Positions 14,598 to 23,968 are shown, numbered from the stretch's first letter. The stretch is DNA of 28,506 nucleotides from CAZLBC01 sp964557575 (GCA_964557575.1 CAZLBC010000060.1:1-28506); one strand, 5' to 3'. The notes: a model not told the origin generated them from the letters alone. Translations and numbers: made by a program.

Positions 14598-16499
14598 TCA
14601 CCGCCCGCCGATCGTGACCGGCGGCGCGGCGGGGCTCGCGGCCGCGTCCGTGTCCCCGGCGTCGCATGCGGCGACCCGGTAGCTGAGCTTCCTGTCCGGC
14701 GGGGCCGTGAAGTCGACCCAGGCGGCGGGATTGCGCTCGTGGCCCGTGCTCTGCCGGGGCCGGTAGGCGACGGCGTGCCACGTGCCGTTGCCGATCCGGC
14801 GATCCACCCGAAAGCCGAGCTCGGCATCCGACGTGTCCCGCCAGGTGATCTTCACCGCATCGCCCTCGTGCGGCGCGGCGCTGACCTTCGCGGGCGCGGT
14901 CGGGGGCTTTTCGGGCAACGCCGTCAGCACGTCGGCCACGGGGGGGGTGCCGGTGTGTTTTCCCCTGACCTTGCCCTTGTACTCGGCGAACCGCGCGACG
15001 GTGATTTTCCGGCACTCGTTGGGCACGAACGTGCAGTCGTACTGCCGCCCGGCCTTGGCGTTGCCCACCCAGCCGGGCGTCTTGTTCCACGAGATCATCA
15101 GGCCGTAGCAGTGAACGTCGTAGCCGCCGAAGTACCCCGGCTCCCCGGCGCCCCGATCGTGCACGTTGTGCGTGATGGCCCACGAGTACACCTCCGTGCC
15201 GCCGTGTCGCTGGCAGAGTATGCCCTCGCCGTCATTGCCCGGGTCGGATCCGGTATTGACCAGGGTGCAGCCGCCGATCCATAACGGCCCGCCCCCGAGG
15301 TCGTAGGCGCGCGACATGTTGTCCGACGCGCCGCCCGCGGCCCTGCCGCCGTCGAGCGTCAGCGTCCAGCCGTCGATGCCGTACGCGGCGGGGCTGCCGC
15401 TTTGCAGGTAGTCGCGCTGGTTGTGGTTGTCGCGAATCGTCACCCACGCGCCGGCGACCTCGTATCCCTTGTTGGCGTGGTTGTAGACCCAGTTGTCGCG
15501 GACCACAACCCCCGGCTCGAAATAGCCCCGGCACCGCCCCTCGTCGCGGCAGAACCCGAGCAGGTTCTTGTTGATGTCAATGCCGATGGGTTTGCCGTAA
15601 TCGTAGAGCTGCGTCATGTCGTTGAGCGTGTACCTGAAGCACCGCCGCGACTTCGGCAGGACGTTGTTGGCGACCAGCACGCGGTCGCCGAACACGCCGA
15701 TCCGGGCGCAGAACCGTACCGGGTGGTGCCCCACGCGCAGGAATCCGGCGTCGACGGCCCCGTCCTCGATCGCGCACCCGAACACCAGGCGCCCGCTGCC
15801 CGCGCCCTCGTATGTCTTGCCGCCGCCGGCGAACGGCTCGAACGGGTGCGTGCCGTCCGGGCGGCGTTTTTTCCACGCCCCGACGACGTGCCTGCTCTTC
15901 CAGCTTCCGGCCTCGGCCCAGGTCGGTCCCCAGTCGACCTGGGGGCCGAAGTACACGACCGCGCCCACGGTGTGCACCCAGCATATTCCCACGCGGTCGA
16001 CGTCCTTGACGCCCTTTCCCTTTTCGGGCATCAGGCCGATGACGTTCCACTCCCGGGGGATCTCGCCGCCGTCGATCGCGCGAAAACCGAACACGAAGCG
16101 GGTCGCGAGTTTCAGCGCGCCCCGGCCTGCGGCCCGGGGGCGCCCGGCGGGGGCCTCGCCGCGAACGACCACGCCGCCGCGGAGCATCAGGCCGCGGCCG
16201 TCCGGGCCGTCCATCGGCCCCGAAGTGAAGTCGTACGTGCCGCCCGGGTAATACAACACCCCGCCGCCGTTGGCCGCCAGTTCGTCCCGCGCGTTCTCGA
16301 ACTTCTCGAAGTCGTTTTCGCCCCGGTCGTAGGCGGACATGTCTATGACGCGGTCCCAGCGGATCGCGTCGGTCCAGGCCGGGTACCCCGTGTCGCCCGG
16401 GTAAAACGCGGCGACGGGATTGTCCGTTGGCGGCGCGCCGAAGCAGGCGATGCAGACCAGCGACAGAAAAACAGGGATAACCAGGGGGATGTGTTTCAT
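14598..16499 (-). CDS. secreted right-handed beta-helix (pectate-lyase-like) protein with FnIII domain
   Basis: 633 residues from the ATG at 16499; an in-frame ATG at 16559 lacks a signal peptide right after it. The signal peptide is hydrophobic with cleavage near CFGAPP. Early in the protein NGGGVLYYPGGTYDF is the entry strand seen in pectate-lyase superfamily / GH55-like beta-helices. Asn-rich strands follow (RDNWVYNHANKGYEV, TIRDNHNQRDY, WAITHNVHDRG), ending near residue 530. The last ~95 residues form a fibronectin type III domain (PAKVSAAP, VKITWRDTS, LSYRVAACD). The family cleaves or binds acidic polysaccharides such as pectin. I cannot fix catalytic residues by eye. It is divergent from the epimerase gene. 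Confidence 0.88.
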   Translation of the reverse strand: MKHIPLVIPVFLSLVCIACFGAPPTDNPVAAFYPGDTGYPAWTDAIRWDRVIDMSAYDRGENDFEKFENARDELAANGGGVLYYPGGTYDFTSGPMDGPDGRGLMLRGGVVVRGEAPAGRPRAAGRGALKLATRFVFGFRAIDGGEIPREWNVIGLMPEKGKGVKDVDRVGICWVHTVGAVVYFGPQVDWGPTWAEAGSWKSRHVVGAWKKRRPDGTHPFEPFAGGGKTYEGAGSGRLVFGCAIEDGAVDAGFLRVGHHPVRFCARIGVFGDRVLVANNVLPKSRRCFRYTLNDMTQLYDYGKPIGIDINKNLLGFCRDEGRCRGYFEPGVVVRDNWVYNHANKGYEVAGAWVTIRDNHNQRDYLQSGSPAAYGIDGWTLTLDGGRAAGGASDNMSRAYDLGGGPLWIGGCTLVNTGSDPGNDGEGILCQRHGGTEVYSWAITHNVHDRGAGEPGYFGGYDVHCYGLMISWNKTPGWVGNAKAGRQYDCTFVPNECRKITVARFAEYKGKVRGKHTGTPPVADVLTALPEKPPTAPAKVSAAPHEGDAVKITWRDTSDAELGFRVDRRIGNGTWHAVAYRPRQSTGHERNPAAWVDFTAPPDRKLSYRVAACDAGDTDAAASPAAPPVTIGGR

Positions 16500-16567
16500 C
16501 GGTGTGTCTCGCTTCAAAGGTGCCTTATGCGTATCAGTGGACGGTACGGCCGCCGGCAACCGTTCTC

Positions 16568-16605
16568 ATTGTACCGCCTGCGATAACCGCCGAACAAGCG
16601 GTTAT
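16568..16605 (-). promoter_or_regulatory. promoter/operator of the beta-helix gene
   Basis: TACAAT on the minus strand (16568-16573) is a good -10; a weak -35 (TTGTTC, 16592-16597) sits 18 bp away inside the loop of a perfect 8-bp inverted repeat (ATAACCGC / GCGGTTAT, 16583-16605). The position suggests an operator for an unidentified regulator. A matching plus-strand promoter for the epimerase was not found in this 281-bp divergent region. Confidence 0.4.
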
Positions 16606-16780
16606 TCGGCCCGGAACACACGCTGTCGCCGGTTTTGAAACCGTCCGTTATTCATGCGAACGTGTTATGCAGCCGGCTGCCGGGCCGAAAAAATCATTTT
16701 CATTCCGCCGCGGGGAGTGTAAAACTCCGTGGGCCGCGTTTTGAAGACAACCGACAGGCGCGGCTGAACGGAGCGACCGC

Positions 16781-17602
16781 ATGAAATTCGGCATCTGTAA
16801 CGAGACGTTCGAGGGATGGGAACTTGCCCCCGCGGCGCAGGCGGCCGCCGAAGCGGGGTACGACGGGCTCGAGATTGCCCCCTTCACCCTCTGGGACGAC
16901 GCTCGGGAGGCGACGGAGGATGACGCCGCGGCGGCCGGCCGTGTCGTGCGCGACGCCGGCCTGGAGGTGATCGGTTTCCACTGGCTCCTGGCCGGGCCGG
17001 CGGGGCTGCACCTGACGAGCACCGACCCGGCGGTCAGAAAGACCACGACCGACTACCTGGTTCATCTCGCCCGCCTGTGCGGGGCGGCGGGGGGGCAGGT
17101 GATGGTCTTCGGGAGTCCGCAGCAGCGCCGCCTCGAGGAGGGCGAGCCCTATGAAACCGCCCTGGAGTGGGCGATCGCGGCCTGCCGGGAGGTGGCCCGG
17201 GCCGCGGACGCGGCCGGCGTGGTACTGGCGATCGAGCCGCTGGGGCCCGAGGAGGACGATCTGCTGCCCTCGACGGAACGCGCCGCGGAGCTGATCGAGG
17301 CGGTCGGGCACCCGGCCTGCCGGCTGCACCTCGACGTCAAGGCCCTGTACGCCCAGGGCGAGGAGCCGACCGACGTCATTCCCTTCCACGCATCGGAACT
17401 GGCACACTTCCACGCCAACGACGCCAACCGGCGGGGGCCGGGATTCGGGGACGTCGACTTCGTGCCGATTTTCCGCGCCCTGCGGGAGGCGGAGTACGAT
17501 AAGTACGTGTCGGTTGAGGTCTTCGACTATACGCCCGACCCGGTGACGATCGCCCGTCGCAGCATCGCGTACCTGCGGGAGTGCCGGGCACAGGTTGAAT
17601 AA
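16781..17602 (+). CDS. sugar epimerase/isomerase, D-tagatose/D-psicose 3-epimerase-like TIM barrel
   Basis: 273 residues, cytosolic, with GGAG 9 bp before the ATG. It is a member of the xylose-isomerase-like TIM-barrel (AP_endonuc_2) superfamily. The four metal ligands are all present with the spacing of the ketose 3-epimerases: Glu152 (IEPLG), Asp185 (HLDVKA), His211 (HFHAND) and Glu246 (SVEVF). The segment NRRGPGFGDVDF (216-227) matches the loop that places a catalytic Arg. Epimerases of this group interconvert ketoses or act on inositol and hydroxypyruvate; the exact substrate is open. The following gene starts about 74 bp later on the same strand, so the two are probably co-transcribed. 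Confidence 0.92.
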   Translation: MKFGICNETFEGWELAPAAQAAAEAGYDGLEIAPFTLWDDAREATEDDAAAAGRVVRDAGLEVIGFHWLLAGPAGLHLTSTDPAVRKTTTDYLVHLARLCGAAGGQVMVFGSPQQRRLEEGEPYETALEWAIAACREVARAADAAGVVLAIEPLGPEEDDLLPSTERAAELIEAVGHPACRLHLDVKALYAQGEEPTDVIPFHASELAHFHANDANRRGPGFGDVDFVPIFRALREAEYDKYVSVEVFDYTPDPVTIARRSIAYLRECRAQVE

Positions 17603-17675
17603 CGCTGTTCGGTTCGGCGCGCCGCGGCTCGGCGTGTCGCGACGAGCGTGTCCTTTAGACAAGAGCGATCCAGCC

Positions 17676-18830
17676 ATGGCCGAGAAGGTATTCGTTTCCG
17701 GGTGTTACGACATGCTCCACAGCGGGCACGTCGCCTTTTTCAAGGAGGCGTCGCAATTCGGCGATCTCCACGTCGGCATCGGGTCCGACGCGACGATCGA
17801 GGAACTCAAAGGGCGCCCGACGGTCAACAGCGAGCAGGAGCGGCTGTACATGATCAGGGCGATCAGGTACGTCACCGAGGCCTTCGTCAACACCGGTTCC
17901 GGATTGCTCGACTTCGCGGACGACCTGCGGGAACTGCGGCCCGATTACGTTGTCGTCAACGAGGACGGGTACACCCCGGCCAAGGAGCAGTTGTGCCGCG
18001 AGCTGGGCATCGAGTTGAAGGTGCTCGAGCGGGTGCCCGACGCGGGGCTGCCGGCGCGGTCGACGACCGCGATCCGCTCGGCGGACCACTGCAGCATACC
18101 CTACCGGATCGACCTCGCCGGCACGTGGATCGACCAGCCCTACGTGTCGAAACATCACCCCGGCTGGGCCGTCACGCTCTCGCTGGAACCGATCGTCGAT
18201 TACAACGAGCGGTGCGGAATGGCGACGTCGACGCGCAACGCGGCGAGGAACATATGGCCCGTCGGCCTGCCCATGGAGCGTCCGGAAAAACTCGCCGAGA
18301 TACTCTTCAAGTTCGAGAACACCCCCGGCGCGGCGATCGTGTCGGGCGCGCAGGACGCGATCGGCATCTGCATGCCGGGCCTGGTCCGCCACTACTACGA
18401 CAACGCCTACTGGCCGCTGCGGTTCGAATCGATTCACGACGAGGCGGTGTTGTCGTGGCTGGAGGAACACATCTCCATGGTGCTCCTCTGGCCGCGACCG
18501 AAGGACCTCGACCTGCTGGCGGATACGCATATCAACCGGGAGAACGCCAAGGCGCTGGCGGATGCGGCGGCCGCGGCATGGGAGGCGATCGGGACGCGGG
18601 ATCTCGAGCGGTTTGCCGCGGCGTTCCTCGATTCGTTCCACGCCCAGGTGCGGATGTTTCCGGCAATGGTCGGCGACGACGTCCGCGCCGCGATCGACCG
18701 GTACCGGGACCGGGCCCTCGCCTGGAAACTCGCCGGCGCCGGCGGCGGGGGATACCTGATACTCGTTTCCGAAGAGCATATCGACGGCGCGATGCGCATC
18801 AAGGTCAGGCGGAAGGCGACGGGGGTCTGA
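17676..18830 (+). CDS. cytidylyltransferase-like domain fused to degenerate GHMP-kinase-like domain
   Basis: 384 residues from the ATG at 17676, with a weak ribosome site. Residues 1-135 are a nucleotidyltransferase of the cytidylyltransferase/RfaE type: VSGCYDMLHSGH contains the HxGH motif (15-18), GIGSD lies at 34-38, and RSTT (128-131) stands where the ISSTxI motif normally is. Residues ~140-384 resemble a GHMP sugar kinase. RIDLAGTWID (144-153) is motif 1, SGAQDAIG (223-230) matches the GxQD segment of heptose and sugar kinases, and LAGAGGGGYLIL (352-363) is motif 3. The ATP-binding motif 2 (PxxxGLGSSSS) is not visible and this half is ~245 residues against the usual 300 or more, so kinase activity is doubtful. 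Activation of a sugar phosphate to a nucleotide sugar is the likely role. Confidence 0.88.
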   Translation: MAEKVFVSGCYDMLHSGHVAFFKEASQFGDLHVGIGSDATIEELKGRPTVNSEQERLYMIRAIRYVTEAFVNTGSGLLDFADDLRELRPDYVVVNEDGYTPAKEQLCRELGIELKVLERVPDAGLPARSTTAIRSADHCSIPYRIDLAGTWIDQPYVSKHHPGWAVTLSLEPIVDYNERCGMATSTRNAARNIWPVGLPMERPEKLAEILFKFENTPGAAIVSGAQDAIGICMPGLVRHYYDNAYWPLRFESIHDEAVLSWLEEHISMVLLWPRPKDLDLLADTHINRENAKALADAAAAAWEAIGTRDLERFAAAFLDSFHAQVRMFPAMVGDDVRAAIDRYRDRALAWKLAGAGGGGYLILVSEEHIDGAMRIKVRRKATGV

Positions 18831-18896
18831 CGGCGCCGGGGTTCGTGGATGGTTGGCGGGCCCTGCCGGGGCAGCAGCGCAGTCTCCGGAAGAACG

Positions 18897-18924
18897 TTGA
18901 CAGCAGGTCGCGGCGTGGTATTAT
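18897..18924 (+). promoter_or_regulatory. sigma70 consensus promoter of the exported-protein cluster
   Basis: TTGACA (18897-18902), 16 bp, TATTAT (18919-18924), 80 bp upstream of the start at 19004. It is one of the best -35/-10 pairs in the window and lies in the gap after the nucleotidyltransferase gene. Confidence 0.7.
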
Positions 18925-19003
18925 CCGTCTTCTTCAATCCTGTGTAAAAGGGTCTGCGGATCAACAGGGTTTGATTACACGATACATATAAAAGGTGATG
19001 TCA

Positions 19004-21634
19004 ATGGTGAATAGTCAGTCCCGCGGAAGGGAACGTGTCGGTCTCCTCATTCGCGTCGGCGGATCGAAACGCGCACGGACGGTCATCCTCGGGTATTGCA
19101 GCCTCCTGTTGTTCGCTGTGGTTCAATGTTCTCCCCGATCCTCTCCCGCCGCCGGGGGTTGGGACAATGCCGTCTGCAGGGAGCGCGTACCGAAGGCGAC
19201 GCACGTGGTGTCCATGGCGGCGGACGGTTGCGGGGGCGCCTGGATCGGGACCGAGGATACCGGCGTCTTCCACTACGTTCCCGGCGACGACGGCGATAAT
19301 CGCTGCGCACAATACACCCGCACCGGTACCGGCGGCAGCGAGGAGGTATACGGCCCCGCCCTGACGACCGGCACGCCGAGTGCGCAGGCCCTGGGTGATG
19401 ATTACGCCTATGCCCTCGCCGTCGATCCCGGCGGCCGGCTGTGGGTGGGACACCTCAATCACGGCGTCAGCGTCCGCGCCGGCGGGGCCTGGCGCAATTA
19501 CGATGTCCTCTCCGGCCCCCTTGGCGAGAGGATATTCGCTATCGCGTGTAACCCGGTTGACGGGAGCGTGTGGATGGCGAGCAGCGCGGGTCTCGCCCGC
19601 TATATCCCGGCGACCGGCGAGTGGCGATACTACACGCGGGCCGACGGGTTGCCGGAAGACCAGGCGGCGTCGCTTGCGTTCGACGAAAACGGGAGGCTGT
19701 ACATCGGTACGCAGTGCCACGGGATTGTGATAGCGCCGCCGCGCACAACCGGTAATAATATCCCGGCGTATGCGCGCTGGCGGCATATCACGGCCCCCGA
19801 CCGGTTCGGCCCCGACGGCCGCTGGCGGGTGCCGCCGGCGCCGCGGGGAAACGGGCTTCCTACCAACATGATCAACGAGGTTATGGTCGGGCGGGACGGG
19901 ACGGTCTGGGCGGCGACGACGACCGGCCTGGCCTGGAGCAAAGACAGGGGGGGCAGTTGGGAACACCTCCGGGGGAAAAATTACGCGGCCAAGATCGAAA
20001 AGTCCCGGGCCGGCGCGCCGCCCGGCTGGAAAAAACCATCGCCGCGAGTGCGTTCGAAACTGTTGCCCGAAGACTATATCACCTGTATCGCTGAAACCCC
20101 GGCCGGCGAAATAGTGCTCGGTACCCGGCGGCGGGGTTTTATGGTACTGGATCCCGAGAACGGCCACCGGTTCCACGGCACCGTCACATCGGTCGGCCTG
20201 GCCGATAACTACGTCTCGGCCGTCGTCCCCCTGCCCGGCGGGCGCCTCCTCGTCGGTTCGTACGGGGGTGGCGTCGCCGAGATCACCGTACCCGGCGGAT
20301 GGGGCGGTGATGGAGACGCCAGCGCAAAAGCCATTGCGGCGCCGGGCCGCGCGACGAAAGAAAACCCGGGAATGCCGAAGGCGGCGGCGCCGCCCGCGAC
20401 CGAAGCAATCGAGGCGCTGCGGCGAAAACACGCGGGCACACAGCGGTTGGCGGACACGGCACTCGCCGCGTACCTCGGTGAAGACTGGATGACCTGGGGC
20501 GACTGGGTGGGGCGGTACGGAGAGCAAATGTGTATAAACTGTGCAGCTAATTCCCCGCGTGACGTTAGATCGATAGGAACTCCCGAATACTATGTCACCG
20601 GTTACATCGGGCCCCACCACCGTAAGGGGGACGGCTTGAGACGATGGTGCCCGAAACCCGGCCGAACGAAATTCGACATCCACCGTTCTCTCTGGATCCT
20701 TCGCGAAGGCACGCGCAGGCAGTCTTCCTGGGACGACCACGGTGAAGCGTATCCGCGGGAGTACCAGGGCCCCGGTATATGGTTGAAGCTCGATTTTCCC
20801 GAAGGGGGGTTGTATCGACTGTGCTTGTATTTTTTCAACAATGACGGTCAGCACGGAAATAACCGGTTGCGCGATTACCTGGTGACCGTATGCCGGAACC
20901 CGATGTCATCGCAGATAAAAGTGCCCCCCTCGACCAAGAATGCGAAAAAGGCGGTCAGGCGATGTTGGATAATCAGGGCGTACGACAAGGACAATATTGC
21001 CGCGGCACATCGCTCAAAGATAATATGCCGAACGCGCGTCAGAAATTTTCACGGGGGTGTCTACAAAACATTTTTGCTGAAGAACCCCGGTTCGCTCTTC
21101 GTAAACATTCGTAAAAACTACAGTTTCAACATTAAGTTTTCCGGCATACTGGTAAGTAATCTCACGGAAGGAGCACCATATCCTGGATCCACCCCGGGAA
21201 TGTTGCCGTATGAGGTGCTCTATAGAAACGATGCCTATGAACGCTTGACCGAGAATTACACAATATCAGAGAATGAAACGGTACGCACGGCAATGGGGCT
21301 CTGGGCGCGTCTGAAAACACCGTCCATAAACGAGCGGTATTACAACGTTCTTTACCGCAACCGTCTTCTGGCATACCGGGCCGCCTTGCACGGAAAGGCA
21401 TCCGGCGAACTGCTCTACGATTGGCGGTGGGTTCTGAAATTGTGGACTCATGGTGACCGGAAGGAATTTCAGGACGCGATGCGTTTTCACTGGTACATCA
21501 GCCAAAAATGGAGTATGCCATGCCGCCGGAAGGATTATCGGGCGTTAAGCCCCAATGTGTATAAAACAGCGGAAGAATGGGAAAAACACAAAGATGAATT
21601 CAAGCCGGAACGTGAGTTCAGGACGTTAGACTAA
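19004..21634 (+). CDS. exported 'two-component regulator propeller' protein with unknown C-terminal domain
   Basis: 876 residues from the ATG at 19004, which has AAAGG 8 bp upstream; GTG 18995 and ATG 18998 overlap that motif. A long basic leader precedes a hydrophobic stretch ending FAVVQC, a weak lipobox. Residues ~60-430 contain at least six Reg_prop-like blades (GGAWIGTEDTGVF, GRLWVGHLNHGV, GSVWMASSAGLARY, GRLYIGTQCHGI, GTVWAATTTGLAW, GRLLVGSYGGGV). A helical linker follows, then a ~370-residue C-terminal part with IWLKLDFPEGGLYRLCLYFF, which looks like a sugar-binding beta-sandwich, and a Trp-rich end. There is no kinase or HTH. Third-position GC is high to about 20500, then drops: the C-terminal third has a different base composition. 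It heads a four-gene run. Confidence 0.88.
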   Translation: MVNSQSRGRERVGLLIRVGGSKRARTVILGYCSLLLFAVVQCSPRSSPAAGGWDNAVCRERVPKATHVVSMAADGCGGAWIGTEDTGVFHYVPGDDGDNRCAQYTRTGTGGSEEVYGPALTTGTPSAQALGDDYAYALAVDPGGRLWVGHLNHGVSVRAGGAWRNYDVLSGPLGERIFAIACNPVDGSVWMASSAGLARYIPATGEWRYYTRADGLPEDQAASLAFDENGRLYIGTQCHGIVIAPPRTTGNNIPAYARWRHITAPDRFGPDGRWRVPPAPRGNGLPTNMINEVMVGRDGTVWAATTTGLAWSKDRGGSWEHLRGKNYAAKIEKSRAGAPPGWKKPSPRVRSKLLPEDYITCIAETPAGEIVLGTRRRGFMVLDPENGHRFHGTVTSVGLADNYVSAVVPLPGGRLLVGSYGGGVAEITVPGGWGGDGDASAKAIAAPGRATKENPGMPKAAAPPATEAIEALRRKHAGTQRLADTALAAYLGEDWMTWGDWVGRYGEQMCINCAANSPRDVRSIGTPEYYVTGYIGPHHRKGDGLRRWCPKPGRTKFDIHRSLWILREGTRRQSSWDDHGEAYPREYQGPGIWLKLDFPEGGLYRLCLYFFNNDGQHGNNRLRDYLVTVCRNPMSSQIKVPPSTKNAKKAVRRCWIIRAYDKDNIAAAHRSKIICRTRVRNFHGGVYKTFLLKNPGSLFVNIRKNYSFNIKFSGILVSNLTEGAPYPGSTPGMLPYEVLYRNDAYERLTENYTISENETVRTAMGLWARLKTPSINERYYNVLYRNRLLAYRAALHGKASGELLYDWRWVLKLWTHGDRKEFQDAMRFHWYISQKWSMPCRRKDYRALSPNVYKTAEEWEKHKDEFKPEREFRTLD

Positions 21635-21686
21635 AATAGTGAAAAACAGTTTATTATTGATGCCATATAGTGAAAGGAATAGTGAA

Positions 21687-23015
21687 GTGAAAAAACAGGT
21701 GCGAAAAACATGGTTGGTAACTGCGATGTTCGTGGTCGTATGTTGCATGCTATGTGATTTTGCTGTGGCTGGATTATCATTGCACCGTTATGAACCAGCT
21801 GGTAAAAAAACGGTTAATGATCTGGAAAAGGACGGTAATAGTATATCATTTGTATTTGGTGTAGAGGGAAGGATAGAAACACCGGATTACAATAAGGAAA
21901 AGTATGAGCCGGTTGGGCTGCGGTATCGTTGGAGTGTTCCTCGTAATTCACCGGGCTTTAAAATAACCTCTACCCCGGGTGCAGACAGTGCTGAAGAATG
22001 GGGTGAGCATTCCGAATGTACCATGTGCGTTACCTATGTCGGCTCAGGCCATGGAGGTGATCGAGGGTTTACTATTGATGTTGAGGCTGTGTATGCGTTG
22101 AATGAGAAGGGAACCGGCAGAGATGGGCCGGATGAATGGGAAGAAAAGATATCAATACCAATTTATATACCCGAAAATTTAAATCCCAACCAGGCCCATT
22201 TCGGTGAGTGGGTCGTAGGTGAGCAGATAGAGGATAAACAGTACCAGGATCAACTTGCCCCCGACCCGGAACCGGAGGGAATATCAGAACGAGATCCCTC
22301 GGGTGAGCTGTTACGGGGTCATCACGAATGGGCTTATAATGAGCATTATGATGGACATGTTTATTCCGGGTGCAAAAGTGAAGTCGTATGTAAACATTAT
22401 ATATATTGTCCTGCATATACATGGTCAAAAGGCAACACGGTTGAGACAAGGCAAACAGTCGCTTGGAAAGGGACACGGGAAGCACCTCCATATAGATGCC
22501 CGAAAGAAGCGAAGGGGGAAGTGATTTTTTGTTGGAGGGTTGCTGCAGATATGAATCAATATCCAGAAGACGACGATGATAAAGATGGACTGGTTGAATT
22601 TGCGATCTACGGGAGAGCTATTGCCAGAGTAGCAGGCATGGCAGGGGCACCAAATGATTATAAAAGAGGAAGTAGTGTCGATGGGGATAAGACATGCAAG
22701 GAATCTGACGACGACACATATTCGCTCGGGACTGCATGTCAATGGAGCCTCGCCGGCCCCAGTGTAGGTATTAGTCTGGGGTTCACTACTGGTGACGATA
22801 CATTTGATCAGGATATTAATGACAATTATTCAGGTGGTGGCCTCAACGGTACGTATCCTGTCCATTGGATGCCCCCTCCTCCACGAAAAGGGCAGTCCTT
22901 TACGATATTACAAAAAGTTCATTCGTATACCGCGGCGAAATCATTTAAAGACGCGCATATGTGCAAAACAAAGGTCACAGGAAGCGTCAAGTGCTCATGG
23001 GAGGATGCTCAATGA
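21687..23015 (+). CDS. secreted cysteine-rich protein of unknown function
   Basis: 442 residues from GTG 21687, with AAAGGA 8 bp upstream; a GTG at 21639 has no such site and only adds residues before the signal. The signal peptide is KKQVRKTWLVTAMFVVVC..., with cleavage near FAVAGL. The mature part is beta-rich and acidic, with about a dozen Cys in clusters (ECTMC, CKSEVVCKHYIYC, YRCP, FCW, CKES, MCKTK, KCSW), consistent with disulfides outside the cytosol. GGDRGFTIDVEAVYAL looks like an immunoglobulin-like strand pair. I do not recognise a family. It begins 52 bp after the propeller gene, and its stop overlaps the next start (ATGA). Base composition is AT-rich compared with the carbohydrate block. 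Confidence 0.85.
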   Translation: MKKQVRKTWLVTAMFVVVCCMLCDFAVAGLSLHRYEPAGKKTVNDLEKDGNSISFVFGVEGRIETPDYNKEKYEPVGLRYRWSVPRNSPGFKITSTPGADSAEEWGEHSECTMCVTYVGSGHGGDRGFTIDVEAVYALNEKGTGRDGPDEWEEKISIPIYIPENLNPNQAHFGEWVVGEQIEDKQYQDQLAPDPEPEGISERDPSGELLRGHHEWAYNEHYDGHVYSGCKSEVVCKHYIYCPAYTWSKGNTVETRQTVAWKGTREAPPYRCPKEAKGEVIFCWRVAADMNQYPEDDDDKDGLVEFAIYGRAIARVAGMAGAPNDYKRGSSVDGDKTCKESDDDTYSLGTACQWSLAGPSVGISLGFTTGDDTFDQDINDNYSGGGLNGTYPVHWMPPPPRKGQSFTILQKVHSYTAAKSFKDAHMCKTKVTGSVKCSWEDAQ

Positions 23016-23968
23016 GAAGGCTGCTCATAGGAGTTCTGTTTTTGGTCCTGGCGCTTCCGGGTGTTGGGTTATTAATCTATGCTGCTGATATATCAAGCGA
23101 AACGGATGAAAAGGGCAACGCATTAAAACAATGGATGAGGAACTATGCGCCGTATAAAAGAAAAGAGGATTATGAGAAAAATGTATTTAAAATAATTCGT
23201 GGTATACATGCGGAATGTGGCATAACCAAGCAAACGCTTAAAGAACTGTTTGTGTTTCTAAACACATATTTGTCCGAAGAGGATAAGAAAAAACTGGTTA
23301 ATTGCAAATATGATCTTGAATTACCGTTACAATTGTACTTAAAGCAACACTCAAATGTCTTGAATAGACAAGGTGGCGCTGGCTTTCGGAAAGGTACGTT
23401 TATATTTTCAGTATGGGCCTTGAGGCGTGTCGCTCACAGCAAGTTGCCCGGGCCTGAAATCCGTGAAAAGAATTACCGTGAATTCGTGCAGTTTGTCGAT
23501 TCCTTGTTGGCGAAAATGAAGTCATCTTTCAAAAGAATGTATAGTAGCAAGTACAAAAAGTATAAAGGTATCATCGACAAAGGGTCAAAACAAGTTCTGA
23601 AAAGCGTATGTTACAAATATAAAGTATTACAGTCTGATCCCTTTTTTCCGCTTTTTAAACAGGGCGTTGGAAGCCAGAAAAAGCTCGTCGAACGTATAGA
23701 GAAAGAGATAGAATCCCTGAAGGATTACCGTTTTATGTTACCGGTAGATCAAAAACCGGAGGAAAAGATTCTCAGATATGTTGGCGGTCTTGATCATCTG
23801 ATACTCTTTAAGCTGTCATCAGGGGAAATGTCACGCATGATGTATCGCAACAAGGATCACGGTGGGACAATATCAAACCCGGCCGGCGACAGGCCGCACT
23901 ATTGGCCGGCATCTTTTGCTATGCCGCTGACACCGGAAGATATACAGCAATTAGGATACGAAGAATAA
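23012..23968 (+). CDS. exported helical protein of unknown function
   Basis: 318 residues. The start overlaps the previous stop as ATGA and has GGGAGG 8 bp upstream, so translational coupling is likely. The signal is MRRLLIGVLFLVLALPGVGLL with a possible cleavage after YAAD. The mature protein is basic and helical (KQTLKELFVFLNTYLSEEDK, FVQFVDSLLAKMKSSFKRMY), with a more structured C-terminus (YWPASFAMPLTPEDIQQLGY). There is no catalytic motif. The overall plan (signal peptide, helical basic body) is shared with the next gene and the two may be remote relatives. It is AT-rich. Confidence 0.85.
   Translation: MRRLLIGVLFLVLALPGVGLLIYAADISSETDEKGNALKQWMRNYAPYKRKEDYEKNVFKIIRGIHAECGITKQTLKELFVFLNTYLSEEDKKKLVNCKYDLELPLQLYLKQHSNVLNRQGGAGFRKGTFIFSVWALRRVAHSKLPGPEIREKNYREFVQFVDSLLAKMKSSFKRMYSSKYKKYKGIIDKGSKQVLKSVCYKYKVLQSDPFFPLFKQGVGSQKKLVERIEKEIESLKDYRFMLPVDQKPEEKILRYVGGLDHLILFKLSSGEMSRMMYRNKDHGGTISNPAGDRPHYWPASFAMPLTPEDIQQLGYEE

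Noticed and set aside
15402..16586. Plus-strand frame of 394 codons opposite the beta-helix gene
   Set aside because: A composition-driven antisense frame; the minus strand has a signal peptide and FnIII domain.
19001..20854. Minus-strand frame of 617 codons opposite the propeller gene
   Set aside because: It ends where the GC-rich part ends, as expected for a composition artefact, and has no recognisable domain.
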